Part shown: positions 52,460-60,951 of the stretch, piece after piece
Layout: every line of letters begins with the position of its first letter
How positions within the stretch are numbered: position 1 is the first letter of the stretch
NCBI RefSeq assembly: GCF_025399795.1
Contig: NZ_JAODTZ010000041.1
Coordinates: 28,247 to 92,246 of the forward strand
Origin: Streptomyces rhizosphaerihabitans
Lineage (GTDB): Bacteria > Actinomycetota > Actinomycetes > Streptomycetales > Streptomycetaceae
Direction: 5' to 3'
Length of the DNA: 64,000 nt
Position numbers and translations under genes: made by a program
The notes under the pieces: model-generated
Seen by the model: only the letters and a program-made list of their open reading frames with translations
What the model was told of the DNA's origin: nothing
The model's database searches: none

Positions 52460-53467
52460 ATGGCGACAGTCCCGACCGCCCTCGCCGGCCGCCACTTCCT
52501 CAAGGAGCTGGACTTCACGGAGGAGGAGTTCCGCGGTCTGGTCGAGTTGGCCGCCGGGCTCAAGGCGGCCAAGAGGGCCGGTGCGGAGACCCGGTATCTG
52601 AGCGGCAGGAACATCGCGCTGATCTTCGAGAAGACCTCGACGCGCACGCGCTGCGCCTTCGAGGTCGCGGCCGCGGACCAGGGCGCCTCGACGACGTATC
52701 TGGACCCGACCGGCTCCCAGATCGGCCACAAGGAGTCGGTGAAGGACACGGCCCGCGTGCTCGGCCGCATGTTCGATGCCATCGAGTACCGCGGCGACAG
52801 CCAGGCCGCGGTGGAGGAGCTGGCCGCCTACGCGGGAGTGCCGGTCTACAACGGCCTCACCGACGAATGGCACCCGACCCAGATGCTCGCCGACGTTCTC
52901 ACGATGACCGAGCACTGCGCCAAGCCGATCGGCGGGATCACCTTCGCCTATCTGGGCGACGCCCGTTTCAACATGGGCAACTCGTACCTGGTCACCGGCG
53001 CGCTGCTCGGCATGGACGTCCGGATAGTCGCTCCCCAGGCCTACTGGCCCGCGGACGAGATCGTCGCGCAGGCCCGCGAACTCGCCGAGAAGAACGGCGG
53101 CCGCATCACCCTCACCGAGCACGTCGGCGAGGGCGTGCGGGGCGCCGATTTCGTGGCCACCGACGTCTGGGTCTCCATGGGGGAGCCCAAGGAGGTGTGG
53201 GCCGAGCGCATCGGCGCCCTCGTCCCGTACGCCGTGACCATGGACGTACTGCGTGCCACCGGGAACCCGGACGTCAAGTTCCTGCACTGCCTGCCGGCCT
53301 TCCACGACCTGGGCACCGAGGTCGGCCGCGGCCTCTACGAGGTGCACGGACTCGACTCGCTGGAGGTCACCGACGAGGTCTTCGAGTCGGCGCACTCCGT
53401 CGTCTTCGACCAGGCCGAGAACCGGCTGCATACGATCAAGGCGATCCTCGTCGCCACGCTGTCCTGA
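52460..53467 (+). CDS. arcB: Ornithine carbamoyltransferase
   Basis: A 335-residue OTC. Carbamoyl phosphate binds at S60-TRTR (EKTSTRTRCAFEVAA), HPTQ follows, and the ornithine/Cys motif is HCLPAFHD (H276, C277). In the arginine deiminase pathway it splits citrulline into ornithine and carbamoyl phosphate; in biosynthesis it runs the other way. Being next to arginine deiminase favours a catabolic role. No carbamate kinase or arginine/ornithine antiporter lies nearby. Confidence 0.93.
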   Translation: MATVPTALAGRHFLKELDFTEEEFRGLVELAAGLKAAKRAGAETRYLSGRNIALIFEKTSTRTRCAFEVAAADQGASTTYLDPTGSQIGHKESVKDTARVLGRMFDAIEYRGDSQAAVEELAAYAGVPVYNGLTDEWHPTQMLADVLTMTEHCAKPIGGITFAYLGDARFNMGNSYLVTGALLGMDVRIVAPQAYWPADEIVAQARELAEKNGGRITLTEHVGEGVRGADFVATDVWVSMGEPKEVWAERIGALVPYAVTMDVLRATGNPDVKFLHCLPAFHDLGTEVGRGLYEVHGLDSLEVTDEVFESAHSVVFDQAENRLHTIKAILVATLS

Positions 53468-53794
53468 TTCCTCCGCCTTCCTCGCGGCCGGATTCCTGGT
53501 GTACGTCCTCTACGGGCGCCGCGATTCCCGGCCGGCCGGGACATCCGGCACCCGTGGCGGAGTGGAGGCCGCCAGGGCCTGTCTGACGATTCACGTCGGA
53601 TCGGGCCGCGGCGTCCGGTGCCGTGCGTCGCGAGGCGGAGGGTCGCCCTCGTACCGGGCGTACTCGGGCGTGCCCGACAACGCGGCGTGGGGGTCCCGCT
53701 GCTCGAAGAGCTCGGGGGAGTGCGGTGCCTGGGGGCACCTCCCAGCGGTAGCTGGGGGAGCGTCGCGGGCCCGGCGGGAATGGTCGGACAGGCC
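53468..53794. other. Non-coding gap with a palindromic repeat
   Basis: About 330 bases with no gene. It ends in a Streptomyces-type palindrome at 53728-53760. Confidence 0.5.
53728..53760. repeat. Intergenic palindrome
   Basis: CCTGGGGGCACCTCCCAG followed by CTCCCAGCGGTAGCTGGGGGAG-type complementarity (arms CTCCCAGC and GCTGGGGGAG). Same type as the copy within the propeller gene at 14749. May serve as a terminator between OTC and the convergent gene. Confidence 0.6.
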
Positions 53795-54250
53795 CTAAAG
53801 CACCGGACGCCGCTGAGCGGGAACCACGGGCAGTCTGAACCAGACCGCCTTGCCGGAGTCGGTGGGGCGGTGCCCGCAGGCCGAGCTGAGGGCGCGGAGC
53901 AGCAGCAGACCGCGCCCGTGCTCCTGCCAGGGGTCCGGCTCTCCGGGCGGGTGCGGGAGTGTGAGGTCGAGCGGCGGCACCGGGTCCGGGTCGTGCACCT
54001 CGACCCGGCAGCCGGTCGGCATCAGCTCCACGACCAGCTCTATCGGTCCGTCGCCCGCGGTGTGCTCGACGGCGTTGGCGACCAGCTCCGCGGTGAGCAG
54101 CTCGGCGGTGTCGCTGTCGGCCGCGTGCTCCCGCTCGGCGAGTGCCGTGCGGACCAGGGCGCGGGCGACGGGCACGGCCGCGACGGTGTGCGGCAGTGCG
54201 ATGCGCCAGGAGGCGGGTGCTGGGGTGTCGTGCAAGGCGGGTCCGTTCAT
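53795..54250 (-). CDS. HATPase_c anti-sigma-type ATP-binding protein
   Basis: A 151-residue GHKL/HATPase_c domain protein of the SpoIIAB/RsbW-like type common in Streptomyces: LLTAELVANAVEHTAGDGPI (N-box), VEVHDPDPVPP (G1 box) and EHGRGLLLLRALSSACGHRP (G2 box). Such proteins are often anti-sigma factor kinases, but many orphans have no known partner. ATG at 54250; no sigma factor or anti-sigma antagonist gene adjoins it. Confidence 0.85.
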   Translation of the reverse strand: MNGPALHDTPAPASWRIALPHTVAAVPVARALVRTALAEREHAADSDTAELLTAELVANAVEHTAGDGPIELVVELMPTGCRVEVHDPDPVPPLDLTLPHPPGEPDPWQEHGRGLLLLRALSSACGHRPTDSGKAVWFRLPVVPAQRRPVL

Positions 54251-54461
54251 GGAGCAGGCTGTCCTGCTGGCAACCTAAGGAATGGTACGACTCCACCGGG
54301 CGAACGCGCTCGGTGGGCTTTCTCGGGACATCGGCCGGTGTGTCCCCGGAGCGCCGCGGTCTCCTTTCGGGACGTTCGGTCCGATACGGGCTGTGTACCC
54401 GGACGAACGGTCCCCCTCCCGTATCCGCTCCCGCCGTTACACGGCTATCGATGATCCGTGA

Positions 54462-54487
54462 CGCGGTGACGGATCACGGTCACCGCG
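54462..54487. promoter_or_regulatory. Palindrome CGCGGTGAC..GTCACCGCG
   Basis: Perfect 9-bp arms with an 8-bp centre. It overlaps another inverted repeat, GATCCGT..ACGGATC. It may be an operator or a structured 5' untranslated element; no function is assigned. Confidence 0.45.
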
Positions 54488-54678
54488 CGACCGCCCCTTC
54501 ACGACCTGTCACCGCCTCCTCACGGTGCGCGGCGGCCTCTTCGCGACTCGCAGTCATCGCGGCCCGTTGTGTCACATCACGTCATGTCGTATCGCGTGGC
54601 GCCACATCGCATCCGGTCGGGAAGTCGGGCCGCCGCCGATTCCCGGACGTCGATCACGACCGCCCTATCGCGCACTCA

Positions 54679-54709
54679 TGACGACAGTCACAGATGAGTG
54701 ATAACTTGG
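54679..54709 (+). promoter_or_regulatory. Candidate PaaX operator, copy A
   Basis: TGACGACAGTCA, nine variable bases, then GATAACTTGG. The same composite with identical spacing recurs at 60891-60921. It lies 47 bp before the enoyl-CoA hydratase start. Confidence 0.7.
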
Positions 54710-54755
54710 TTGAACAGCCGCATCGTGTCGCCCCCGCCCGAGGAGGCCGCCCGTC

Positions 54756-55583
54756 ATGAGTCCCTTCACCGGCTCCGCCACCCGCACTCCCGACTGGGAG
54801 CATCTGCGGTACGAGCTCACCGACGGCGTCGCCACGGTCACCCTGGCCCGCCCCGAGAAGCTCAACGCGCTCACCTTCGGCGCCTACGCCGACCTGCGCG
54901 ACCTGCTCGCCGAGCTGTCCCGTGAGCGGTCCGTCCGCGCCTTGGTGCTCGCCGGCGAGGGCCGCGGATTCTGCTCCGGCGGTGATGTCGACGAGATCAT
55001 CGGGGCGACCCTCTCCATGGACACCGCCCAGCTCCTCGACTTCAACCGGATGACCGGGCAGGTCGTGCGGGCCGTACGGGAATGTCCGTTCCCGGTGATC
55101 GCGGCGGTGCACGGAGTGGCGGCGGGCGCCGGAGCCGTGCTGGCGCTGGCCGCCGACTTCCGGGTGGCCGACCCGAGCGCCCGCTTCGCCTTCCTCTTCA
55201 CCCGCGTCGGGCTGTCCGGCGGTGACATGGGCGCGGCCTATCTGCTGCCCCGGGTGGTCGGGCTCGGCCACGCGACCCGGCTGCTGATGCTCGGCGAACC
55301 GGTGCGGGCGCCCGAGGCCGAGCGCATCGGCCTGATCAGCGAACTCACCGACGAGGGCCACGCCGACGAGGGCGCGCAGGCGCTGGCCCGCCGCCTCGCC
55401 GACGGTCCGGCCCTGGCGTACGCCCAGACCAAGGCGCTGCTCACCGCCGAACTGGACATGCCGCTCGCCGCCTCCGTCGAACTGGACGCCGCGACCCAGG
55501 CCCTGCTGATGAACGGTGAGGACTACGCGGAGTTCCACGCGGCCTTCACGGAGAAGCGGGCCCCGAAGTGGCGGGGGAGGTGA
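54756..55583 (+). CDS. Enoyl-CoA hydratase/isomerase
   Basis: A 275-residue crotonase-fold protein: VTLARPEKLNALTFGAYADL, FCSGGDVDEI (oxyanion-hole CSGG), and VIAAVHGVAAGAGAVLALAA. Gly-rich oxyanion loops are present; the second catalytic Glu position in the family (near GxPE) cannot be assigned with certainty. It would hydrate or cleave a ring- or chain-derived enoyl-CoA. It is the first gene of a CoA-thioester aromatic pathway and ends 8 bp before the monooxygenase ATG. Confidence 0.88.
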   Translation: MSPFTGSATRTPDWEHLRYELTDGVATVTLARPEKLNALTFGAYADLRDLLAELSRERSVRALVLAGEGRGFCSGGDVDEIIGATLSMDTAQLLDFNRMTGQVVRAVRECPFPVIAAVHGVAAGAGAVLALAADFRVADPSARFAFLFTRVGLSGGDMGAAYLLPRVVGLGHATRLLMLGEPVRAPEAERIGLISELTDEGHADEGAQALARRLADGPALAYAQTKALLTAELDMPLAASVELDAATQALLMNGEDYAEFHAAFTEKRAPKWRGR

Positions 55584-55590
55584 GCCCGGG

Positions 55591-58071
55591 ATGCACGTGG
55601 ACGCCGGCCGAGAGGGCCGCGATGACCGCGATGAGCGTTTTGAGGCCGGCCGGGAGGGCCGTGCGGAGGTCGGCCGCGATGAGCGTGCCGGGGCCGGGTC
55701 CGAAGGACGCGCGGGTAGCGGGCACGGGATGCACGGGGACGGCGGTGCGATGCGTGTCGCGGTGATCGGCGGAGGGCCCGGTGGGCTCTATGCCGCGGCC
55801 CTCCTCAAACGCCTCGACCCGGCCCGCGAGATCACCGTCTGGGAACGCAACGCGCCCGACGACACCTTCGGTTTCGGCGTCGTCCTGTCCGACGAGACCC
55901 TCGGCGGCATCGAGCACGCCGACCCGGTCGTGTACGCGGCGCTCCAGGCCGAGTTCGTCCGCTGGGACGACATCGACATCGTGCACCGCGGGGTGCGCCA
56001 CACCTCGGGCGGCCACGGCTTCTCCGCGCTCGGGCGCCGCCGACTCCTGGAGATCCTGCACGAACGCTGCCGCTCGCTGGGCGTCGACCTGCGCTTCACG
56101 GCCGAGGCCCCGCCCGTCGACGAACTGATGGCGGCACACGACCTCGTCGTCGCCGCCGACGGAGTGCACAGCCTCACGCGCGCGGCGTACGCGGAGGTGT
56201 TCCGTCCGTCCGTCGAGGAGCACCGCTGCCGCTACATCTGGCTCGCCGCCGACTTCGCCTTCGACGCCTTCCGCTTCGAGATCGCCGAGACCGAACACGG
56301 CGTGATGCAGCTGCACGGCTACCCGTACTCCCGCCCGTCGCCCGACCACCACCCCTCGACGTGTCCCTCCGGGCCCCGGAATCAATGCGGCGCCTCCACC
56401 GTCATCGTCGAGATGCGCGAAGAGGTCTGGCGGGCCTCGGGGTTCGCGGACCTCGACGAGGCGGAGTCCGTCGAGCGGTGCGGCAAGATCTTCGCGGACG
56501 CGCTCGGCGGACGCCCGCTGCGTGCCAACAAGTCGGCCTGGACGACCTTCCGGACGATCGTCAACGACCGCTGGTCGCACGGCAATCTGGTCCTGCTCGG
56601 CGATGCCGCCCACACCGCCCACTTCTCCATCGGCTCCGGCACCAAGCTCGCCGTCGAGGACGCGCTCGCGCTGGCCGCCTGCCTGGAGGAGCGGCCGTCA
56701 CTGGACGAGGCGCTGACCGCGTACGAGGAGGAGCGGCGCCCCGTCGTCGCCTCCACCCAGCGGGCCGCCCGGGCCAGCCTGGACTGGTTCGAGAACCTCG
56801 GCCGCTATCTCGGCCAGCCCACCCGGCAGTTCGCGTTCAACCTCCTCACCCGCAGCCGCCGGGTCACCCACGACAACCTGCGGCTGCGCGATCCGCACTT
56901 CGTGGCCGCGGTCGAGCGGGAGTTCCGCTGCCCGCCCGGCACCCCGCCGATGTTCACCCCGTTCCGGCTGCGCGGTCTGACCCTGCGCAACCGTGTCGTC
57001 GTCTCGCCGATGGACATGTACTCGGCCGTGGACGGCGTTCCCGGAGACTTCCATCTCGTCCACCTGGGCGCGCGGGCTCTCGGCGGCGCCGGACTCGTGA
57101 TGACCGAGATGGTGTGCGTCAGCGCGGAGGGCCGCATCACGCCCGGCTGCGCGGGCATCTACACCGCCCGGCAGGCCGACTCCTGGCGGCGGATCGTCGA
57201 CTTCACGCACCGGCAGGCACCGGGCACCGCGATCGGCCTCCAGCTCGGCCACGCCGGACGCAAGGGCTCGACCCGGCTGATGTGGGAGGGCATCGACGAA
57301 CCCCTGCCGGACGGCAACTGGCCCCTCGTGGCCGCCTCCCCCCTCCCGTACGGGCCGGACAGTCAGACACCCCGTGAGCTGTCCCGCGCCCAGCTCACCG
57401 ATCTGCGCGAGCAGTTCACCGCGGCCGCTTGCCGCGCCGCCCGCTGTGGCTTCGACCTCCTCGAACTGCACTGCGCCCACGGCTACTTGCTCTCCGGCTT
57501 CCTCTCGCCACTGACCAACCTGCGCACCGACGCGTACGGCGGATCGCTGGATAAGCGGCTGCGCTTCCCGCTCGAAGTGTTCGACGCGGTACGGGCGGTG
57601 TGGCCTGCGGAACGGCCCATGACCGTGCGCATCTCCGCCACCGACTGGGCGGAGGGCGGCACCACCGGGGACGACGCGGTGGCGATCGCACGGGCCTTCG
57701 CCGCGCACGGCGCCGACGCGGTCGACGTCTCCACCGGCCAGGTGGTGGCGGACGAACGCCCCGAGTACGGCCGCTCCTATCAGACGCCCTACGCCGACCG
57801 GATTCGTCACGAGACCGGGCTCCCGGTGATCGCCGTCGGCGCGATCTCCTCCTGGGACGACGTCAACTCCCTGATCCTGGCGGGGCGGACCGACCTGTGC
57901 GCACTCGCCAGGCCGCACCTGTACGACCCCAACTGGACGCTGCACGCGGCGGCCGAGCAGGGCTACGAGGGGCCGGGCGCCGACTGGCCGATGCCGTACC
58001 GGGCGGGCAGCCGCCCCCCGCAGACCGGCCGCACCGACGCCCCCAAGCCCCGCCTCGCATTGGGGACTTGA
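55591..58071 (+). CDS. Bifunctional aryl-CoA monooxygenase/OYE-like reductase
   Basis: An 826-residue fusion. An N-terminal FAD monooxygenase (GGGPGG near residue 60, GDAAH at 337-341) is joined to an FMN Old-Yellow-Enzyme-like domain from about residue 454 (FTPFRLRGLTLRNRVVVSPM, GLQLGHAGRKGS, ELHCAHGYLLSGFLSP). This matches salicylyl-CoA 5-hydroxylase and 2-aminobenzoyl-CoA monooxygenase/reductase, which hydroxylates then reduces the ring. The first 53 residues are Arg/Gly/Asp repeats (GREGRDDRDE). An unusual insert of about 20 residues lies near 248-268. GGAGGTGA lies 8-10 nt before ATG. Confidence 0.9.
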   Translation: MHVDAGREGRDDRDERFEAGREGRAEVGRDERAGAGSEGRAGSGHGMHGDGGAMRVAVIGGGPGGLYAAALLKRLDPAREITVWERNAPDDTFGFGVVLSDETLGGIEHADPVVYAALQAEFVRWDDIDIVHRGVRHTSGGHGFSALGRRRLLEILHERCRSLGVDLRFTAEAPPVDELMAAHDLVVAADGVHSLTRAAYAEVFRPSVEEHRCRYIWLAADFAFDAFRFEIAETEHGVMQLHGYPYSRPSPDHHPSTCPSGPRNQCGASTVIVEMREEVWRASGFADLDEAESVERCGKIFADALGGRPLRANKSAWTTFRTIVNDRWSHGNLVLLGDAAHTAHFSIGSGTKLAVEDALALAACLEERPSLDEALTAYEEERRPVVASTQRAARASLDWFENLGRYLGQPTRQFAFNLLTRSRRVTHDNLRLRDPHFVAAVEREFRCPPGTPPMFTPFRLRGLTLRNRVVVSPMDMYSAVDGVPGDFHLVHLGARALGGAGLVMTEMVCVSAEGRITPGCAGIYTARQADSWRRIVDFTHRQAPGTAIGLQLGHAGRKGSTRLMWEGIDEPLPDGNWPLVAASPLPYGPDSQTPRELSRAQLTDLREQFTAAACRAARCGFDLLELHCAHGYLLSGFLSPLTNLRTDAYGGSLDKRLRFPLEVFDAVRAVWPAERPMTVRISATDWAEGGTTGDDAVAIARAFAAHGADAVDVSTGQVVADERPEYGRSYQTPYADRIRHETGLPVIAVGAISSWDDVNSLILAGRTDLCALARPHLYDPNWTLHAAAEQGYEGPGADWPMPYRAGSRPPQTGRTDAPKPRLALGT

Positions 58072-58156
58072 GGACGCCCCGGAGTCAGGAGCGGTGGGCG
58101 CGGCAGCCCGGACGCGCCGCGTGAGCGCGGGGGAGCCCGGCCCGAGGGCGATCACG

Positions 58157-58182
58157 CCGCCGCGCGGGACATTCCGCGGCGG
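58157..58182. terminator. Stem-loop between convergent genes
   Basis: CCGCCGCG and CGCGGCGG pair perfectly across a 10-nt loop, between the monooxygenase and the convergent paaX stop codons. Confidence 0.55.
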
Positions 58183-58185
58183 AGA

Positions 58186-59028
58186 TCACACGGCGTCGGG
58201 GTGCCCGGACCACGGGGGCACCCCGGCGAACTCGGCTCCCGCGTCCCGAAGTCGTTCGTGCAGTGCCCGGAAGACGCCGGCCGAGCGGGCGCCGGGCCAG
58301 TCCTCGGGGAGCAGTGCGGCGGGCAACCCCGGGTCGGTGTACGGGAGATGGCGCCAGGAGTCGAGGGCGAGCAGATAGTCGCGGTAGGCCTCTTCGGGCG
58401 GGGTGTCCGCGCGCCCCTCCCAGGTGTGCAGCACACGCGCGTGCCGGCCGAGGAACGCCTCGTGCTCCTTGGCGATCGCTGCCAGATCCCACCAGCGCGC
58501 CACCGCGTCGGCCGTCGCGGCGAACCCCAGATGCTCGCCGCGGAACAGCTCCACGTAGGGATCGAGCCGCAGCCGCTCCAGGGTGTGCCGGGTCTCCTCG
58601 TACAGCCGCGCCGGGGCGAGCCACACCCCGGGGGCGGCCGTGCCGAAGCCGAGACCGGCGAGCCGCGAGCGCAGGACGTGCCGTTTCTGCCGCTCCGACT
58701 CGGGCACGGAGAAGACGGCGAGCACCCAGCCGTCGTCCTCGGGAGGCGCCGACGCGTACACCCGGCGGTCGCCGTCGTCGAGCAGCTGCCGCGCGTCCGG
58801 CGACAACGCGTATCCGGCCGCGCCCGCCGCGGTGCGCGCCGGCTCCAGGAGCCCTCGGCGCTTGAGCCGGGACACGGACGACCGCACCGAGGGCGCGTCC
58901 ACGCCGACAGCGGCGAGGAGCCGGATCAACTCGGCCACCGGCACCGGGCCGGGCGCGAACCGGCCGTACGCGCCGTAGAAGGTGACGATGAGGGAACGGG
59001 GGGCGTGTTGCTCTGACACGTTGATCAC
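58186..59028 (-). CDS. paaX: PaaX-family transcriptional regulator
   Basis: A 280-residue PaaX-type GntR-like repressor. The winged helix is APRSLIVTFYGAYGR, PVPVAELIRLLAAVGVDAPS then VRSSVSRLKRRGLLEP. The C-terminal ligand region has WVLAVFSVPESERQKRHVLR, GFGTAAPGVWLAPARLYEET and a conserved EAFLGRH..YRDYLLALDSWR..LP..DP.LP..LLP..WPG end. PaaX proteins respond to aryl-CoA thioesters. It probably controls the surrounding aryl-CoA genes through the shared 31-bp motif. GTG at 59028. Confidence 0.88.
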   Translation of the reverse strand: MINVSEQHAPRSLIVTFYGAYGRFAPGPVPVAELIRLLAAVGVDAPSVRSSVSRLKRRGLLEPARTAAGAAGYALSPDARQLLDDGDRRVYASAPPEDDGWVLAVFSVPESERQKRHVLRSRLAGLGFGTAAPGVWLAPARLYEETRHTLERLRLDPYVELFRGEHLGFAATADAVARWWDLAAIAKEHEAFLGRHARVLHTWEGRADTPPEEAYRDYLLALDSWRHLPYTDPGLPAALLPEDWPGARSAGVFRALHERLRDAGAEFAGVPPWSGHPDAV

Positions 59029-59051
59029 TCTAGTGCGCGAAGATCACTTGG
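59014..59051 (+). promoter_or_regulatory. Possible third PaaX half-site pair
   Basis: TGACACGTTGATCA and GATCACTTGG resemble the two halves of the PaaX-type motif but with wider spacing. It overlaps the paaX start codon, and so would fit autoregulation. Weaker than sites A and B. Confidence 0.35.
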
Positions 59052-60825
59052 GATCGCCGCCTGTGGACGAGTCGCCCCCGGGCACGGCGGCCGAGCGCCC
59101 GGGAACGGATGCCGATCCTTCGGGCGTGGAGGCCGACGGGGTATCGCCCCCCGCACCGCCACCAGCACCAGCACCAGCACCAGTATCGGTCTCCTCCCGC
59201 AGCCTGAACCGCTGGAGCTTGCCCGTGGCGGTGCGCGGCAGCGCGTCCAGGAAGACGATCTCGCGGGGACATTTGTACGGAGCCAGCTCGGACTTGAGGA
59301 ACGCGCGCAGCGCTTCGGCGTCCCGGCGCGCGCCCTCCTTGAGCACCGTGTAGGCCACCACGATCTGCCCGCGTGCCTCGTCGGCCCGCCCGACGACCGC
59401 CGTCTCGAGAACGTCCGGGTGCCGCATCAGCGCGTCCTCGACCTCGGGGCCCGCGATGTTGTACCCCGCCGAGATGATCATGTCGTCGGCGCGGGCCACA
59501 TAGCGGAAGTAGCCGTCGGGATCGCGGACGTAGGTGTCGCCGGTGATGTTCCAGCCGTCGCGCACGTACTCCCGCTGCCGGGGGTCGGCGAGATACCGGC
59601 AGCCGACCGGGCCGCGTACGGCGAGCAGACCGGGTTCGCCGTCCGGCGCCGGAGCCCCGTCGGCGTCGACCACGCGCGCGTGCCAGCCCGGCACCGGCAG
59701 GCCCGTCGTGCCGGGGCGGATGTCCCCGTCGGCGGCGGAGATGAAGATGTGCAGCAGCTCGGTGGCGCCGATGCCGTTGATGATGCCGAGCCCGGTGCGC
59801 CCGTGCCAGTCCCGCCAGGTCGCCGCGGGCAGGTTCTCGCCCGCGGACACACAGCGCCGCAGCGACCCGATGTCGTGCTCGGCCGGTTCCGCCAGTTCCG
59901 CGAGCATCGCCCGGTAGGCGGTCGGCGCGGTGAACAGTACGGAGACCCGGTGCTCGGCGATGGCGGGCAGCAGCTGTTTGGGACCCGCCTGTTCGAGCAG
60001 CAGGGAGCAGGCGCCGACGCGCAGGGGGAACACGACGAGACCGCCGAGCCCGAAGGTGAATCCCAAGGGAGGACTACCCGCGAAGACATCGTCCTCGTGT
60101 GGTTGCAATACATGCTTCGAGAAGGTGTCCGCTATCGCCAGCACATCGCGGTGGAAGTGCATACAGCCTTTGGGCCGTCCGGTGGTGCCCGAGGTGAACG
60201 CGATCAGCGCCACGTCGTCGGCGGCGGTGTCCAGCGCGTCGAAGGGCTCGTCCGGGGCGCCGGTGATGCGCAGTAGCAGATCGTCGGGCGCGTCACCGCC
60301 GTACGTCGTGATCCGCAGTCCGGGGATCTCCGCCTTGGCCAGGTCGTCGACCGAGCGGATGTCGCACAGGGCGTGCGTCACCCGGGCGATCCCGCACATC
60401 GTGCTCAGTTCGTGCGGCCGTTGCTGTGCGAGCACCGTGACGGCGACCGCTCCCGCCTTCAGCACCGCCAGCCAGCAGGCCGCCAGCCAGGGTGTGGTCG
60501 GGCCGCGCAGCAGCACCCGGTTGCCCGGGACGACGCCCAGCTCGCCGGTCAGCACATGGGCGATGCGGTCGACGCGGGCGCGCAGTTGTCCGTACGTCCA
60601 CGGGTCGCCGGACGGAGTACGGAACACCGGGCGTTCGGGGTCGGTGTCCGCGAGGAGCTCGGCGGCGCAGTTGAGCCGAACGGGGTAGCGGAGCCCGGGC
60701 AGGTCGAAGCGGAGTTCGGGCCACTGTCCGGGGGGCGGGAGATGGTCGCGCGCGAAGGTATCGGCGTGGGCCGAGCGTGCCGGCCCCAAGGTGTCCGCGG
60801 GATCTGCGGGATCCACAGGGTCCAT
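59044..60825 (-). CDS. Aryl-CoA ligase (aminobenzoate/benzoate type)
   Basis: A 593-residue acyl-adenylating enzyme. Motifs: SGTTGRPKG (A3), NGIGATELLHIF, YFRYVARADDMIISAGYNIA (A8) and TATGKLQRF with the catalytic Lys. The sequence pattern (HVLQPHEDDVFAGSPPLGFT) is that of 2-aminobenzoate- and benzoate-CoA ligases. It forms the aryl-CoA substrate for the monooxygenase. The last about 35 residues are low-complexity (GAGAGAGGGAGG..). ATG at 60825 was chosen because the longer upstream frame is antisense to the acyl-CoA dehydrogenase gene. Divergent from acyl-CoA dehydrogenase. Confidence 0.9.
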   Translation of the reverse strand: MDPVDPADPADTLGPARSAHADTFARDHLPPPGQWPELRFDLPGLRYPVRLNCAAELLADTDPERPVFRTPSGDPWTYGQLRARVDRIAHVLTGELGVVPGNRVLLRGPTTPWLAACWLAVLKAGAVAVTVLAQQRPHELSTMCGIARVTHALCDIRSVDDLAKAEIPGLRITTYGGDAPDDLLLRITGAPDEPFDALDTAADDVALIAFTSGTTGRPKGCMHFHRDVLAIADTFSKHVLQPHEDDVFAGSPPLGFTFGLGGLVVFPLRVGACSLLLEQAGPKQLLPAIAEHRVSVLFTAPTAYRAMLAELAEPAEHDIGSLRRCVSAGENLPAATWRDWHGRTGLGIINGIGATELLHIFISAADGDIRPGTTGLPVPGWHARVVDADGAPAPDGEPGLLAVRGPVGCRYLADPRQREYVRDGWNITGDTYVRDPDGYFRYVARADDMIISAGYNIAGPEVEDALMRHPDVLETAVVGRADEARGQIVVAYTVLKEGARRDAEALRAFLKSELAPYKCPREIVFLDALPRTATGKLQRFRLREETDTGAGAGAGGGAGGDTPSASTPEGSASVPGRSAAVPGGDSSTGGDPK

Positions 60826-60890
60826 GGAGGTTCGCCCCCTTGCCTTGGTGGGCGTTGTGGTGGGCTCGCACAAGGAGCGTATCGTGTTGG

Positions 60891-60921
60891 TGACGACAGT
60901 CAACAGTTCGCGATAACGTGG
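60891..60921 (+). promoter_or_regulatory. Candidate PaaX operator, copy B
   Basis: TGACGACAGTCA, nine variable bases, then GATAACGTGG, between the divergent CoA ligase and acyl-CoA dehydrogenase genes. Same spacing and conservation as copy A at 54679. Confidence 0.7.
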
Positions 60922-60951
60922 GTGGCGTCCGATGGGCAGAGGGGACGGGCA

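Larger units (their letters stand above)
54251..54755. other. Long divergent intergenic region
   Basis: About 500 bases between the anti-sigma-type gene and enoyl-CoA hydratase. It contains a GC-rich palindrome (54462-54487), CACATCGC-type short repeats, and the PaaX-type motif. No gene seen. Confidence 0.5.

Noticed and set aside
53795..54250. Part of the aryl-CoA pathway regulation
   Set aside because: The anti-sigma-type protein is transcribed away from the cluster and lacks the 31-bp motif near its start.
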